This document shows, piece after piece, positions 42,306 to 52,852 of a DNA stretch of 64,000 bases; positions within the stretch are counted from its first letter, which is position 1; each line of letters opens with the position of its first letter. Source of the stretch: Batillaria attramentaria (taxonomy: Eukaryota > Mollusca > Gastropoda > Batillariidae); contig JACVVK020000170.1 in NCBI GenBank assembly GCA_018292915.2, positions 862,501 through 926,500 on the forward strand, in the 5' to 3' direction. The notes under the pieces are model-generated. The model ran no database searches and was not told the DNA's origin. It was given only the letters and a program-made list of their open reading frames with translations. A program made the position numbers and the translations under genes.

Positions 42306-42571
42306 AGTGGCAAACATATGCAATACGCAGCAAACACATGCAATACGCATAAACTGCTGTATAATCAAAGTGCAACACTCCCACTAAGCCAAATTTACAT
42401 CCATGCAATTATTGATGATTTTCTTTCGTGAGGCCATTCGTGCACAACCCCAAACTAACTTGGTAGGAAGTGAGTTAAACACGTATAGATCTGTACAAGC
42501 AGGTTGAATATAACCGATGACGGAGATAAACTTTCATCAATAACGTACAGCGTGGGGTGGGTGTTTGTGAG

Positions 42572-42745
42572 GGGTGGGTGGGTGGGTGTTTAGGGGTTTA
42601 ACGTCCTTTTCCACCACATAGGGTGATATCAAAGAGGAGGCAACGATGAAAAAGCCAGCACAAATATTTGGCCCCGGCCGGGATTGAACTCACGACCCGA
42701 GCATTAGAAGTCCAACGCTCTACCATTCGACCACCCCGGCTCCCC
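42572..42745 (-). mobile_element. SINE-A, full length, inserted into a SINE-A-like tail
   Basis: Flanked by perfect GGGTGTTTGTGAG at 42559-42571 and 42746-42758. Removing it leaves GGGTGGGTGTTTGTGAG followed by TTTGATGTCCT, itself a diverged SINE-A 3' end. Confidence 0.93.
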
Positions 42746-42944
42746 GGGTGTTTGTGAGTTTGATGTCCTAAACGTATACTGTTTAACACAAAAAAACTAG
42801 ATAAACATCGAAAAGGACTGGACTTGCGAACGGGCCTACGCAAAAACAGCTGTTTCTATGGAAACAGCCGCATGTCACGCGTGAGTGAATTTGTCGACTA
42901 GATTTTTATCTACTTTTATTTGCATTCTCAGCATGCTGTCCACG

Positions 42945-43115
42945 AGCCTATTTCGCGGAGTGCAGTCACAATAGGGGCCAGTGTTTCCGGTGCTACTCCG
43001 ATTCAAAAGTAGTTCCACCAGAACAGAGTGTTTCCCAACAGTGGCACCCAGTGTCTCCATTTTCAAACTTGACTAGCACCCAGTGTTTCCGACGTGAAAA
43101 GGAGAAAGGGATCGT
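42945..43115 (-). repeat. dispersed repeat J, longest copy
   Basis: On minus: TTTGAATCGGAGTAGCACCG, GAAACACTGG, TTGTGACTGCACTCCG. Also on plus are two AGTGTTTCC/CACCCAGTGTTTCCGACG blocks related to 13225-13290. Confidence 0.5.
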
Positions 43116-43189
43116 TGGTCAACCAGACAACGACTAAAAGATCTAAGCTCCCAAGAAAAAGCTTTCCGAAGTGTGAAAACAAATACAGA

Positions 43190-43525
43190 GTCGACCGTGC
43201 AAGCACAGTCAACTCTGTCACAGTTGCAGAGTTTACAGCGTCCCTGAAACCCCAATAAAAGTCAAGAGCAGTCTGATTTCACAGCTCAGTTTCCGTTTTT
43301 TGAAACTGAGCGAGAAAGATCGTGCAGCACTCAACATCCGCTGGACGCGGTAGCGATGTGTCTCGCTCACTGACCAAAAGTCAAATAATGTCACGGCAAA
43401 CTCGTGCTCTGGTTTTATACGGTCCCCGAAGCGCTGAAAACTCTGCAACTGTGATAGAGTTGCCTGGATTATGCGCAGAGGGAGTCGCAGTTTGCGGCTT
43501 TTTGCTGAGATTGCAGAATTTGAAC
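43190..43525 (+). mobile_element. foldback element F, copy 2
   Basis: Left inverted repeat GCACAGTCAACTCTGTCACA, GTTGCAGAGTT; right AACTCTGCAACTGTGATAGA, GTTGCC. The internal GTAGCGATGTGTCTCGCTCA, CTGACCAAAAG is shared with copies 1 and 3. The outer right end GCTGAGATTGCAGAATTTGA corresponds to TTGAAATTGCAGACCTTTA of copy 3. Confidence 0.75.
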
Positions 43526-43590
43526 GAACTCACCACTCTGATGCAAAGGCTTTTGCGTGCTCATATTTCAAACATACGTCGATCATATGA

Positions 43591-43651
43591 GTGAGTGAGT
43601 GAGTTTTTAGGGCTTAAAGCCGCGCAAGCCACAAAGACTAATTCGCGGCTG
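43591..43651 (-). mobile_element. ultra-short retroposon D, complete 61-bp copy
   Basis: On minus: CAGCCGCGAATTAGTCTTTG, TGGCTTGCGCGGCTTTAAGC, CCTAAAAACTCACTCACTCA. Flanked by the perfect 15-bp duplication ACGTCGATCATATGA at 43576-43590 and 43652-43666. It has a tetranucleotide ACTC tail. No tRNA, 5S or 7SL similarity and no room for A and B boxes. Confidence 0.88.
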
Positions 43652-43707
43652 ACGTCGATCATATGATATTATATTGATATAATACGCAGAACCATATGGC
43701 GTGACAG

Positions 43708-44119
43708 GGGCGGTTGGTGGTCGGTGGTCAAGTGGTTAAGAGACTTGTCACCAATGCGAGAGGTCAGGGGTTCGAGTCCCACTCGGGGCAAAGAATTTTT
43801 CCTTCTCGTATGTGGCACCGTCCATTCGGGCCGATCGTCGGGGGTTCTCTCCGGGTACTCCGGCTTCCTCCCCCCTCTGCTTTGGAAATGTTCAGCCCAC
43901 TAAATTTGAAAAATAAATGCAAATCTAAATTCCGAAATTTAAATAGCTGAGCTGACCCTTCGCACCACGTGACTGTAATGTGTTTATGTCCAGTGTGTGA
44001 GAGAATGCGTGTGATTCACGTGAGCGTGCGTGTTGGGTTCAGTTCGCGGCGCTTTGAGCCGATTCAGGAAATTGGGTAAAGCGCCTATACAATACTCATT
44101 AGTAGTAGTAGTAGTAGCA
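43708..44119 (+). mobile_element. SINE-C, full length
   Basis: Head GGGCGGTTGGTGGTCGGTGG, AAGTGGTTAAGAGACTTGTC with a small insertion. Intact B box and complete body. The tail is (AGT)n rather than (ATT)n (44099-44118). Confidence 0.94.
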
Positions 44120-44149
44120 GTATTTACAGCAATCATTGGTGGATAATTT

Positions 44150-44225
44150 TGAAGCGGTGTAGCACCTGAAACACTCGCGTGGATTTCGATTACACCCCGA
44201 GCTATATCTGACGTTCCATCCCTAC
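44150..44225 (+). repeat. dispersed repeat J, copy
   Basis: GAAGCGGTGTAGCACCTGAA, ACACTCGCGTGGATTTCGAT, TACACCCCG. Confidence 0.55.
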
Positions 44226-44279
44226 GAACCAAAAACCAGAAAGCTGGCATTGTCTTTCAGCTGAGACAAACAATACACG

Positions 44280-45060
44280 AGGAAAAAAGTGTTTGAACAA
44301 GCCTGCTTAATAGACGTTTTTTTTTTTTTTTTTTCGAAAAACAAAAAGCCTTCGGCAACTGTCTGATGCCCTTTTAGGTGACTTCCATTAAAAGGAGAAT
44401 CCGATCAACACAACGTGTATCGATCCACAAGGACCGATGACAAAATCTCGACGTTCCATCACTGACTCACAGACACGTGAGGCCTCCAACGCAAAAGGTT
44501 CAGCCAGGGTCATATCGCCCGGTTTCCCTGTCTGATATTCTTTCATTACCACCAGCCCATTGGTCGACAGGATTGGCGTAAACCCCAGCAATAGCGTTTG
44601 CTTGAGACCACTATCAGATATCGGCCTGTGACGGGGGTAGAGTAGCTCTGAGCCCCTTTCAGAGTAATAACCGATCATGAGAGCTTTGGGAATCATTTAT
44701 ATCTGTCCTCAAGTCATTTTCTGCCCCTTCTTTTTCCCCCGACCCTCCTTCCAGCCAATTGAGACTGTGGCCTCCCGGGTTGCCCCCCGCAACGTCAGCT
44801 GCCCCAGCCCAAACTGACGGCCAGCAATGTCGGCAACTACACCCCCTTTCAGACGGGGTTCGATCGCCTCCAACAGACATAGCGACAAGTGACTGGCCTG
44901 CAGTCATATTCAGGGACATTTGAGTGGTTTGTAGTCGTTTTCTGCCACTCTGGTCAGCTAATATTTTTTTGTCGGAGGGCAGAGTTCAATCAAACGGTTG
45001 GTTATCCATAAAATAGTGTCCATGAACGTCTTCTCCAGCTGGAGAGATACTAAAACTAAA
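44280..45060. other. stretch without recognisable features
   Basis: Includes a T-run near 44319-44335. A minus frame of ~100 codons (44388-44696) has no motif I recognise; I do not call it a gene. Confidence 0.4.
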
Positions 45061-45065
45061 AGCTG

Positions 45066-45551
45066 CACCGGCCTCCATAGTGTAGTGGTTAGCACTTCGG
45101 ATCATGGACCGGGAGACCCGGGTTCGAGTCCCAGCCGAGGCAAGCGGGATTTTTCCTATCTAGGTCGGCTCTTACCCAGAGCGGGTGTGCTATGGGCCCG
45201 ATGGGGAGGCTGTTGCCACACAGCCGAGTTTCACCCACTTCACGGGTGCGACTTTGGGGGTACTTCCCTTAGTATGACACGTTTTATGATGTGGATGATT
45301 ACACGGCTCGCACCGCCGTAGTTCTCGGGCCTGGTTAATGTCGGGATATTTGTGACAGGAAGCGTGGAATGCGGCCCTGTCCCGCAGTCCCAAACCGCAT
45401 GGACCTCCATAGCATCATCTTACCATCATCCTCATCTCCATCATCATGCATAATCAAAATTGTCCCAGCTTCCGAGTCCTCCGTGCGTTCCATCCATGAC
45501 CTGGGAGGAACACCACTGGAGCTGGCAAAGAGTTGGAGCAGAAAAAAAAAG
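45066..45551 (+). mobile_element. SINE-B copy 5, full length
   Basis: Head CCGGCCTCCATAGTGTAGTG, GGGTTCGAGTCCCAGCCGAG. Complete body with GCACCGCCGTAGTTCTCGGG (shorter GC repeat), TCATCATGCATAATCAAAAT and an A9 tail. Flanks AAAAGCTGCA and AAAAGTTGCA are a 10-bp duplication with one mismatch. Confidence 0.94.
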
Positions 45552-45554
45552 TTG

Positions 45555-46890
45555 CAGTTCGCAAGTCTGAAGACAAGATTACAGGCTGGTCTGGATCTAG
45601 AGCCGCAAGCAGCGAATCTCCAATCACATGTCTCGACCATTCGACCACGAGTTCTTTTATCTGTAGCTAAAAATGAATCTTGACGAGCCAGTCATTACCC
45701 TTCGCCTCAGATAACCACTGACCCAGCCATTCAACATCAAAGGCTGAAGCCATTCTGCCTCCCCACACTTTGCACCAAAAGAGGAGTTGAGAGGCGACAC
45801 CATACAGTACCCGGAGGATATTAGAACGTTGATCTCGAGACCAAGGGATCCACGGACCTTGACCTGGTGTTGAAATCCCAAACTGCCTTGGACGTGTTAA
45901 ACGGCAATTCGTCCAAACAGTCAAGGTTTTTGGAATACTGACCATGAATCTTCCACATGTGTTGGTGAAGTCGAAATTACCGACGCTCTGTGTGAACCTG
46001 TGCAGACCCACAAACGACCGTAACGGTCAATCATCAGGATGTGGTCGAAATTAGAAGGATGGGAACTTCTTCAGTCGCCTACAGCACCCCTCGTCCAGAT
46101 TAATCAAAAATGTATTGATCTGTACACAAACCGAAGGTCACCAGCAGGGCCCACCCCGTCTTTCTACACTCGTTGGCATCAACCAGAACGCCACGACTGA
46201 CGGTGATCAAGTAATCATGCCCAAGTTCAATGTAAACGGAACCATGGCGAGACCGCACGAAGACAAAACCAAGTGTACTTCTTTGGGAGCAGGGCATCTC
46301 GTCTTGTGTTTGAACACTATTACAGTTGATCCGCCGTTTGTTTTAGAATTCAAAAGAGGAGGCAGCGATTGGGGTCGGGGTGGGAAGTGGGTGGGGGGGG
46401 GGGAAGAGAGAGACGCCTGACGGGGTGGAAGAAAGGAAGAAAGGGTGCAAAAGAAGCGGAGGTAACCAACTCAAGGACTTAGGAAGTAATTATTTGGAAG
46501 TATTCGATCAAGCATTTTTCATTTGACAACCTGGAATCTTAATAACGCCGTCGGGCGTTTTCCTTTTCATTTTCTTCGCGAAACTTTCTTTCTGATCTAA
46601 CCATGTAAAAATCTTCCCAGTCTCATGTCTGACGTCCCACTAACTGATCTATGATGTTAGTGTCTGACGCAGTTAATTCTTGTGACGTAAAGTTCTGTGT
46701 TCGACAACACACGATCCGCGTAACAGTCATCTTGATGCAGTGCGTCACTGATGATATAATCAGGCATTTTCATTTTGTGTCATCTATTCTGTTTTCCGGT
46801 TTCCTGCAGCAAACTTTGTTTCTTATTGTGCCGTTTATTGTTGACTTTTTTGTCGCGGAACAGAGATTTTGGCGACTATTTCCGTCAGCG
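45555..46890. other. unique stretch without recognisable features
   Basis: Contains G-rich runs near 46370-46405. Minus frames at 45657-46011 are open for ~115 codons without a recognisable motif. No SINE or MITE seen. Confidence 0.4.
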
Positions 46891-46891
46891 T

Positions 46892-46896
<5 letters not shown>

Positions 46897-46953
<57 letters not shown>

Positions 46954-46959
46954 TGTGTG
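46897..46959. repeat. (TG)n microsatellite
   Basis: About 30 TG units with one interruption. Confidence 0.94.
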
Positions 46960-47569
46960 CATGCATGCACAAATGTCCACCGGCGAGTGTGCTCCCCAGA
47001 ACCCATTTTTCAACAGATCCTACCTCTGCGCCCACGTTGTTTTCTCATACAAAGGTTTTCCGAGAGTCCCAATAGTCAACAATACCCCGGACATCCGGTG
47101 ACCTTTGGGATAAGTAGCGAGAGAAATCTGGAGAACAAAGCTTACTGCGTCATCAAAACGCATCCCGCCTCGTGTGGTTTATGGGCTGGGTCGATACAGA
47201 CCTGCAGACAATAAGGTCCCTGTGGAATATCAATTATGCATTAAGTTGTTGCTTTTTTTCTTTGAAAAATGAAACTCTACCAGGCTCGGTTAATTCATGT
47301 CAGGAATTGATTTACAACGAAAACAAAAGAACAAAATTAATGTCATAGACACTGACAATCTAGTTCACTTTCCTGTTTAAGTTGCAACAATGGCAAATTC
47401 AATGATGCCTTTTTTTTTCCAAATCCATTTCATTTTCTTTGTAAGCTGTGCCGATGGCAAGTTCAGGTAGTTTTTATTTTTGTCCATTATGATAACTTTG
47501 ACATTTACACAGACATCGGACGGCTTATCGAAACAGGCCTAATCAAGATGACTTCAAAGTCTATGGTGA

Positions 47570-48045
47570 GAATGTCTTAACGGGCGATTTTAGCAATTTT
47601 TCGATCACGGAAAAATATTTGATTGCAAATATTGGGCATAACTGGAGATAACATGGGTTGCGGGTGATTGGTAACAGCGTCCTCACGCGTCAGCACCAGG
47701 GACCGTATGTAATAGTCGAGGTTAGGGCGTTTAGCCCCGGGTTAGAGTCTAACCTCGAACTAAACTAGCTCTAGAGTTAAATTTCCTGCTGTTTTTTTTT
47801 TTTTTTTTTAATCATAGAGAGAGTCAATTCCAGCAAGGTGCCTAAGCCGTTATAGAAGGATTTGTTTCTACCTTTCTTCGCTTCCTTTCTTATTTAATTT
47901 TACTTTTGGGTTTCGTTTGTCCTAGTTTGGGTAAGCCCCGTAGCCGTGGGTTAAATTAACCTCGACTTTTACATACGGACCCAGGGGTTTAGGTGTATGG
48001 TTGGCAACGGTATGCAAGGGCTCTGCGCAAACGCTGGTGTGCTTG
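47570..48045 (-). repeat. dispersed repeat I, copy carrying MITE-M
   Basis: Reverse-complement match to 7150-7305 and 7538-7570. Interrupted at 47700-47981 by MITE-M. Removing the MITE and one CAG leaves the same length as the empty copy across the junction. Confidence 0.78.
47700..47981 (-). mobile_element. MITE-M copy 5, with empty site in the window
   Basis: Ends GGACCGTATGTAATAGTCGA and CTTTTACATACGGACC, 282 bp. CAG duplicated at 47697-47699 and 47982-47984. The junction with MITE removed (TCAGCACCAGGGGTTTAGG) aligns without gaps to the reverse complement of 7203-7218. Confidence 0.93.
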
Positions 48046-48195
48046 GTCGCGAAAAAAAAAAAAAGTTACATTAACTCGTCGCTCTTCCACGTCGAGGCAG
48101 TGGTCTGGTTTCAATCAGCACTGAACTGCGTAAGAGTTGACTGGAAACTGCACTTCATCAGTAACGAGCCCCGGTGCAAAGTCTTGTATCCCTAT

Positions 48196-48362
48196 GGGGG
48201 AGCCGGGGTGGCCGAATGGTAGAGCGTTGGACTTCTAATGCTCGGGTCGTGAGTTCGATCCCGGCTGGGGCCAAATATTTCTGCTGGCTTTTTCATCGTT
48301 GCCCCGTCTTTGATATCACCCTATGTGGTGGAAAAGGACGTTAAACCCCCAAACACCCACTC
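48196..48362 (+). mobile_element. SINE-A, full length, plus arm of inverted pair
   Basis: GGGGGAGCCGGGGTGGCCGA head, TAGAGCGTTGGACTTC, B box GAGTTCGATCCCGGCTGGGG, complete body to AAAGGACGTTAAACCCCCAA and CACCCAC. Faces the minus copy 25 bp away. Confidence 0.95.
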
Positions 48363-48384
48363 GAGAGAGAGTTTTTTTTTTTTT

Positions 48385-48527
48385 TTTTCCACCACATACG
48401 GGTGATATCAAAGACGGGGCAACGGTGAAAAAGCCAGCGCAAATATTTGGCCCCAGCCGGGATACGAGCTCACGACCCGAGCATTGAGAGGCCAACGCTC
48501 TACCATTCGGCCACCCCGGCTCCCCCC
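48385..48527 (-). mobile_element. SINE-A, minus arm of inverted pair, 3' end replaced by poly-T
   Basis: From TTCCACCACATACGGGTGAT to CGGCCACCCCGGCTCCCCCC. The GACGTTAAAC terminus is missing and a ~17-base T-run (48372-48388) stands in its place. Confidence 0.93.
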
Positions 48528-48544
48528 TACATGTTACGCTTGAT

Positions 48545-49115
48545 CGTAAAGGTCTGCAATCTCAACAGAAAGCCACTAACATCGTGTTTTTAAAAAAAAA
48601 AAAAAAAAAACTAGTCGACTGTGCAAAATGCACAGTCAACTCTGTCATAGTTACAGAGTTTCCAGCGGTCGCGAAACGTCTATAAAAGCATACTGCAGCC
48701 TTCTTCTTCTTCCTCGATCACTCAGACAGGCACGCCAGTAGTCGTGATGAAGGTTGCAGTCCGTCGGAGACACTCAACTGAGCCGAAGATCTAATCCCGC
48801 AACGTTGTGTCTATAGGCCTGGCCTATACTGCAGCCTGATTTCACAGCTCAGTTTCAGCTGAGCGAGAAAGAGCGAAGTGGCTAGTCTTCTCGTGCAGCA
48901 CACAACACCGGCTAAACGCTGTAGCGATGTGTCTCGCTCACTGACCAAAAGCACAGTTAAGTCACTGCAAAATCACACTCTGGTTTTATAAGGGTCTCCC
49001 GAAGCGCTGACAACTCTGCAACTGTCACAGAGTTGCCTGCATTATGCACAGTCACAGTGTTAAACAACACAACGTTTGCTGCTTTTCGTTGAAATTGCAG
49101 ACCTTTACAGGGGTT
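48545..49115 (+). mobile_element. foldback element F, copy 3 (most complete)
   Basis: Outer ends GTAAAGGTCTGCAATCTCAA (48547) and TTGAAATTGCAGACCTTTAC (49093) are inverted. Inner inverted repeats: GTGCAAAATGCACAGTCAAC, TCTGTCATAGTTACAGAGTT (left) and AACTCTGCAACTGTCACAGA, GTTGCCTGCATTATGCACAG (right). Each inner arm is itself a hairpin (AACTCTGT...ACAGAGTT). No transposase. A CT-rich piece at 48690-48800 is extra relative to copy 2. Confidence 0.8.
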
Positions 49116-49147
49116 TTTGCTAGTGTGAGCGGTCTACACAGTGTCGA

Positions 49148-49314
49148 GTGGGTGGGTGGGTGTTTGGGGGTTTAACGTCCTTTTCCACCACATAGGGTGA
49201 TATCAAAGACGGGGCAACGATGAAAAAGCCAGCACAAATATTTGCCCTCAACCGGGATCGAACTCACGGCCCGAGCATTAGAAGTCCAACGCTCTACCAT
49301 TCGACCACCCCGGC
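49148..49314 (-). mobile_element. SINE-A, full length, 15-bp duplication
   Basis: Flanked by perfect TCTACACAGTGTCGA at 49133-49147 and 49315-49329. The target lies just outside the right end of foldback element F copy 3. Confidence 0.95.
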
Positions 49315-49329
49315 TCTACACAGTGTCGA

Positions 49330-50940
49330 AAGTGTTTGAAACAGACATGTTTCTACTGTTACAAGTGTGAGCTCCGTGACGTACCAGAGCAAATACCGTG
49401 ATTACCTTGCCACTTTAGCTTCATACAGCACCCCTGCACAATCCACTATACACCGCCTGCAGATCGTCTCCCTTGGGGTTTCTGGCTGATCCAAAACTTT
49501 CAGACCGGCGTCCAGCACTTTCGGTTACAGAAGTGAAAGCTCGACTGTGGTTGACATTTCGCACAGTAATCGGCTGCCTCACAGGCACACGAATTGCTGC
49601 GAGCTTCTAAACCACTGTCATTCACCGTTAGAATATAGAGTGTGCCAACGTGTGCGCGCGGCACGGTGACAAAAATACGTTGCGGATGCTTGTAGGCTGC
49701 TCGCCAGTGATTTCCCTTAGTCACAGATACGGACAGGGTGGGTCACGTGCCTGTGAATATTATCAACTCTAGTATTTCACTATGAATATTTAGTATTTCA
49801 CTGCACTAATTGATTCGCCAGCCAAAGCTACGGGGAAAAAAGTGGACCACATGACCATGAATAATACAAACTACGAAATTTGATTGGCTGCCAATAACTG
49901 ACACCCGAGGCAAATGGCACAAATTTTGGTGCGGGTGGTAATCTCATTAGCAGACCTGCGCAGTACCACGAGAGCGCCTCTAATCTCATATTATGCATGG
50001 TACATAAGATCTGAATTCCACTGCCTGTCAAACGCTGACTTCCGCTGGCCACATGTGCAAATGGGAAAACTGTTCTCCGCGCTGAAATTTAATTAGCAGA
50101 TGCCACGCATACGATCCTGTAATAATCTCGAAGAAAAAAAAAAAAGAAGGAAATCTGACGTGACATCCCAAACCTAGAAGATGGAAAATGCAGCTAAAGA
50201 AGAACACGAGAAAGGAAATTAACATACGCGTAAAACCTCAGCCAAAAACATGAACGGGAAATGAAACGCGCTAGAGACACGATGTCCAACTCCTCTTCAG
50301 TTTTTCCGCCATCGTGGATCCAAAAAAAAAAAAAAAACTCTCGAGAGAGGCCAAATCAAGGCCTGCAACCCAAGCAGGGGGGGGGGGGCAGCTAATCAAG
50401 TTATGCCCCCGACTGGGGTGATCGAAGAGAAACAAGCGTTCCATTCTGTCACATTAGGGAACTCCAGCCGCACTGCCACGTGTCAAGGAGATCGACCAAC
50501 CACCGAGTGGAGTTAATAACAAATTGTACTCTTGTCGGTGACTAGCAAATCATCGGCGTGATCAGCACTGCTTGAAATAAAGGGATGGGGGGGGGGGGGG
50601 GGGGGAGGGATGGGGTGGGAATAGAGTGGGGTGGTGGTTGTAGGATGGGGAAAGGGGGGGGGGGATTGTACTCCTGCCGGTGACTAGCTAATCGTCAATC
50701 CGACCAGAATTGTTCCCTATTAAGGAAAAAAGGAAGAAGGTGGGTGCAGGTGGGTTGGGCAGATTGGAGGGAGTGGGATGGGTGAGGGGGGGGGGTAGAG
50801 CTTAAAATGGCTAATTCCAGCTTTGTTGCGCCAACTTATGAGTGTGCCCGTATGCTCCAAATACTCTATCTTCATGATAAGTACAGCTCTTAATGCGACA
50901 CAATGTTATTTCCACTTGGCGCGAGCGGTCGACCACTCCT
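49330..50940. other. mostly unique stretch with G-runs
   Basis: No SINE or MITE recognised. G-runs near 50381-50389, 50588-50606, 50654-50664 and 50787-50796. Reading frames under 80 codons without homology. Confidence 0.4.
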
Positions 50941-50949
50941 ACTCTACCA

Positions 50950-51130
50950 CTGTGCTCATAGTAAATACACTACTGGAGCGCTGAGTGTGGTCGCTGCGTC
51001 ATCGAATACGCTTCTGTTGGCTCAGTGCCAGCATTAGGGACGCTGTTACTGTCCAGGCGTTTAGTAGTGTATGGATAGATACCATGAAAACAGCTCAGAA
51101 CGATCTGTGAGCATAAACGTAGTAGTATAA
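50950..51130 (+). repeat. dispersed repeat E, plus copy
   Basis: CACTACTGGAGCGCTGAGTG, GCGTCATCGAATACGCTTCT, GGCTCAGTGCCAGCATTA, GATACCATGAAAACAGCTCA. Confidence 0.72.
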
Positions 51131-51192
51131 GCCCCGTTTAAGGGGGCGGGGATTTAGAAAAAGAAAAAAAAAGGGGGGGGGGGATTGACCAG

Positions 51193-51480
51193 GGCCCGTA
51201 TGTAAAACTCGAGGTTAATTTAACACACGGCCACGGGCCTAACCCAGACTAGGACGAAAGAAATCCCAAAACAAAATGAAAAAAATAAGGAAGCGAAGAA
51301 AGAAAGACAAAAATCCTTCTATAACGGCTCAGGCACCTTGCTGGAATGGGCCCGCTTCTTGATTTAAAACAAAAACAAAAACAAAAACCCCCAGAAAATT
51401 TAACCCTAGAGCTAGTTTAGTTCGAGGTTAGACTCTAACCCGGGGTTTAACTCCCTAACCTCGACTTCTACATGCGGAGC
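51193..51480 (+). mobile_element. MITE-M copy 6
   Basis: Ends GGCCCGTATGTAAAACTCGA and CTTCTACATGCGGAGC. CAG at 51190-51192 and 51481-51483. 288 bp. Confidence 0.9.
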
Positions 51481-51484
51481 CAGA

Positions 51485-52180
51485 AGTCTACGTTGGTATG
51501 AAGAAGCGGGTAAAAAAACAACGTATTTTCCCGTCCAATTTTTCGGATCAGATTTCACGCCATTTCGAGACCGACTGACAGGCTGATACGCACCTACAAA
51601 ACTGGTAAGATTGACAAAGTAAGAATGATTGTGAATAAAAGGGGGATGGGGGGGGGGGGGGGGTCGTTCAACAAATCTTCCCGTTCGCGTGAAACGGGTT
51701 TTAAAAAAATGTTTCTCCAGTTACTGTCTAATCAAATTTCCATTCCTTTCAGAGAACTGACAGGTTGACGTTCACTAATTTAATTGGTACGATAAGAATT
51801 CGTTCCTTTGTGTGAAATAAAGGCCACAGAGAGAACACTATACAAAATTATCACTGGTGTGAAACAGATATTTAAAAAAAAAAAACCTTCATGCACTTTT
51901 CTCAATCCACTTCATGCAATTTTTTTTTTCAATGTTTCTGCTCTTGATCAAATTCCACAGCCCTCTGACAAAACAGACGTGCTCATCTTCACATATATCT
52001 AATTACTAAGACAAGCAGTGTTTCCTTTTCTGAGAATGGAGTAAAACAAATGGTAAACTCCTCATGCATTTGTCAGTTTAAGTGCCTGCCCTTCATTAAA
52101 TCCCACTGCTTTTCCCGAAAGGCTGACACGTCCACTTTTCAAATTGTTGAGATCAGAACTTCTTATTTTATTTTATTTTT
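51485..52180. other. unique stretch; three weakly similar blocks
   Basis: Contains a G-run (51647-51663). Blocks around CTGACAGGCTGATACG, CTGACAGGTTGACGTT and AAAGGCTGACACGTCC, each preceded by a TCAAATTCC/ATCAGATTTC-like piece, suggest a decayed ~150-200-bp tandem repeat from about 51540 to 52490. Confidence 0.4.
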
Positions 52181-52420
52181 ATTTTATTTTATTCTTGTAT
52201 TATTTTATTTTATTTCATATTTGTCTCAAAATGATGGTGGGTGGGGGGGTGGGGGGGGGGGGGGGGGGGGAAGGGGGCGAACCCAATTTTAAGCTGGTGT
52301 TTTAAAAAAGCAAAAACAACAACAAAAACAAAACAAAAAAACAAAAACAAAAACACAAAAACAAAAAACAAAAACAAAAAAACCCACCACCAACAACAAG
52401 AACAACAAAAAAAACACACC
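52160..52420. repeat. (TTTTA)n, poly-G and (AAAAC)n simple repeats
   Basis: T-rich pentamers, a long G-run (52241-52270) and an A-rich (AAAAAC)n tract; overlapping frames are artefacts. Confidence 0.9.
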
Positions 52421-52852
52421 TTCGTACATTGTCAGCCCAAACTTAAAATTTCACTGCCTTTCGAGAAGAGTGACAAGGTAATTCTCACTTATCAAAGCCG
52501 CTCTTGAAATCCTGACAGTTGTTATTATTTTTTATCATTCGAAACCCGTTCCTGGGATCCTACAATTGGCGGGTATCACAATAACGGCTCGTCTGATCCC
52601 ACGTCAGCTCGCCATTCATACCCAGTTATTTTTCAGAAATACCGCTTGATTATCGACTCCTGCAATCAACAAAAAATGCTTGTCACGTTCGATTTTCAAA
52701 CCGAAGGAGTGTTCCTTTCTATATAACGTAACACAGCCTTGTTATGATGCTACACGCCTTAAGGATAAGGACTACCTTTGAGTTTTAAGACTTTCTCTTC
52801 TTTAATGTATTTTTTTTTTATCCGACAATCCGCCTAATAATTCACAATTCAC

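Noticed and set aside
44388..44696. 102-codon minus-strand frame with ordinary amino-acid composition
   Set aside because: Could be an exon by appearance, but no domain, splice sites or neighbours support it.
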